14,921 bases of DNA from Chloroflexota bacterium (GTDB lineage: Bacteria > Chloroflexota > Dehalococcoidia > SAR202 > GCA-002694895), in contig PAZO01000023.1 of assembly GCA_002715665.1 (NCBI GenBank), positions 1 to 14,921 of the forward strand, read 5' to 3'. The translations under genes were made by a program, and so were the position numbers. Position 1 is the first letter of the stretch. Each line of letters begins with the position of its first letter. The notes below the pieces were generated by a model. That model worked only from the letters and a program-made list of their open reading frames with translations, had not been told where the DNA came from and made no database searches. Shown here piece after piece: positions 14,007 to 14,921 of the stretch.

Positions 14007-14921
14007 ATTCTTTTTGTTTTAGATAATCAGCAAAAGCTTCGACCCAGTAGTCATTGTCGTTAAGGCTTGGAATTAATTTTACATACTCACCGCCATTTTT
14101 TTCAAAATCTTCATGATTTTCTACAGCTATTTCCTCTAAAGTTTCAAGGCAATCTGCAGTAAATGACGGACACGCTACTGATACTTTTTTCACCCCATCT
14201 TCTGCTAGCTCTTCAAGAACATCGATAATATTTGGTTGAATCCATTTTTCAGGACCAAATGTACTTTGGTAGCAAATTTTAAAAGGAATGTCGGGATCTA
14301 TCATTTCTGCAATTTTCATTATTTGTTTTACAGAGTGAGATTTGTAACAATATGTATTAAATTCACTGATTTTCTCGCAACAATCTTCTACCTTTTGACA
14401 ATGCATTCCTGAAGGATCTGCTTTTTTTAACTGTCTTACTGGCAACCCATGGAAACTGAAAAGTAAATATTCAGAGTTTTTATACTCTTCAGATTCTTTA
14501 ATACTTTTTGCAAAAGAATTTAGGTAAAATTCTTCTGTTGCATAATGATCTATTTTTATAATTTCAGGATGATAGTTTTCTTCTTTAAGTATTCTTTCAA
14601 CTTCCCTAAAAGTTGATCCGGAAGTTGCTTCTGCATATTGTGGAAACATAGATACTAAAAAAAGCTTTTCTGTATTTTCTTGTTTTAGTTTTTGTATTGC
14701 ACTTTCAATAGAAGGATTCCCGTACCTCATCCCAATTTCAACATTACCATTTGTTAATTTTTTAAGTTTTTTGGTAAATTTTTCAGTGTTAACTAATAAT
14801 GGAGAACCTTCCTTAGTCCATATACTAGAATAACCTTCCCTTATTCTGGCAGGTCTAAACGGGACAACAATTAGATTTACAATGAACCATCTTATTACTG
14901 ATGCAAGTTTGTTTTTTAATA
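13984..14921 (-). CDS. hemH: Ferrochelatase, 5' end outside the window
   Basis: HemH inserts ferrous iron into the porphyrin ring, the final step of classical haem b synthesis (or the coproporphyrin variant). The frame stays open to the right edge, so the N-terminus is missing. An ATG at 14730 lies inside the conserved GMRYGNPSIE block and is not the start. The 311 visible residues include IWTKEGSPLLVNTE, GMRYGNPS, FSFHGLP (the invariant metal-site His), YQSTFGPEKWIQP and ACPSFTADCLETLEE (the conserved Glu region). They end after the LIPSLND block and a C-terminal helix. Between the His motif and YQS there is a cysteine-rich insert with Cys-x5-Cys-Cys-x9-Cys (14347-14400). It resembles the internal four-cysteine [2Fe-2S] binding segment of one class of bacterial ferrochelatases. 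Downstream ybaN overlaps by 23 bp. Confidence 0.93.
   Translation of the reverse strand, partial: LKNKLASVIRWFIVNLIVVPFRPARIREGYSSIWTKEGSPLLVNTEKFTKKLKKLTNGNVEIGMRYGNPSIESAIQKLKQENTEKLFLVSMFPQYAEATSGSTFREVERILKEENYHPEIIKIDHYATEEFYLNSFAKSIKESEEYKNSEYLLFSFHGLPVRQLKKADPSGMHCQKVEDCCEKISEFNTYCYKSHSVKQIMKIAEMIDPDIPFKICYQSTFGPEKWIQPNIIDVLEELAEDGVKKVSVACPSFTADCLETLEEIAVENHEDFEKNGGEYVKLIPSLNDNDYWVEAFADYLKQKEYELSEQT

Noticed and set aside
14728..14730. ATG as the start of ferrochelatase
   Set aside because: It is the Met of the conserved GMRYGNPS block; 63 further codons of typical ferrochelatase sequence run to the window edge without a stop.
1..14921. Defence island, prophage, toxin-antitoxin or insertion element
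   Set aside because: No integrase, transposase, nuclease, phage or toxin-antitoxin genes and no terminal inverted repeats are seen; the genes are metabolic, transport or unassigned.

Overview
The window is AT-rich bacterial DNA with densely packed genes. It suggests a small, streamlined genome from an uncultivated, probably aquatic bacterium. Three of the four tail-to-tail gene junctions overlap or almost touch, most gaps are under 100 bp, and many start codons have no clear Shine-Dalgarno sequence. The content is bacterial: cytidylate kinase, PlsC, GlmS, a YqeK-type HD hydrolase and ferrochelatase. A family III CoA-transferase together with a Ldh_2-type dehydrogenase is compatible with SAR202/Dehalococcoidia-like marine Chloroflexi. 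The four-cysteine insert in the ferrochelatase also occurs in other phyla, so the lineage is left open.

Left part (1-1465). A repeat protein enters from outside the window. It is built from about 21 tandem 20-residue (60-bp) units and belongs to no family I recognise. Its frame is interrupted by a TAA at 1063-1065, exactly where nearly every other unit has lysine, and the repeats continue in the same frame to 1413. A strong hairpin at 1423-1465 closes the gene and also overlaps the end of the convergent neighbour.

Middle part (1461-7751). On the minus strand, a membrane-anchored coiled-coil trypsin-like protease is followed 9 bp later by an MFS exporter. A divergent promoter region then leads to a YqeK-like HD hydrolase, which converges on a CoA-transferase/metallophosphoesterase pair. 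Divergent from that pair is a short-chain dehydrogenase, which converges on a small two-TM protein with a PH-like N-terminus.

Right part (7829-14921). A plus-strand cluster carries cmk, plsC and glmS: nucleotide metabolism, phospholipid acylation, and amino-sugar supply for the envelope. After a 170-bp gap comes a second MFS transporter, of the EntS-like (MFS_3) type. Its conserved N-terminus can only be read from a non-standard ATT codon, which has its own promoter and a well placed AGGA. On the minus strand, hemH (cut by the window edge) overlaps a DUF454/YbaN membrane gene. A Ldh_2-type dehydrogenase with its own extended -10 promoter follows.

No tRNA, rRNA, CRISPR array, insertion sequence, integrase or prophage gene is visible. 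The most unusual objects are the interrupted repeat protein, the ATT-start transporter and the four-cysteine ferrochelatase.
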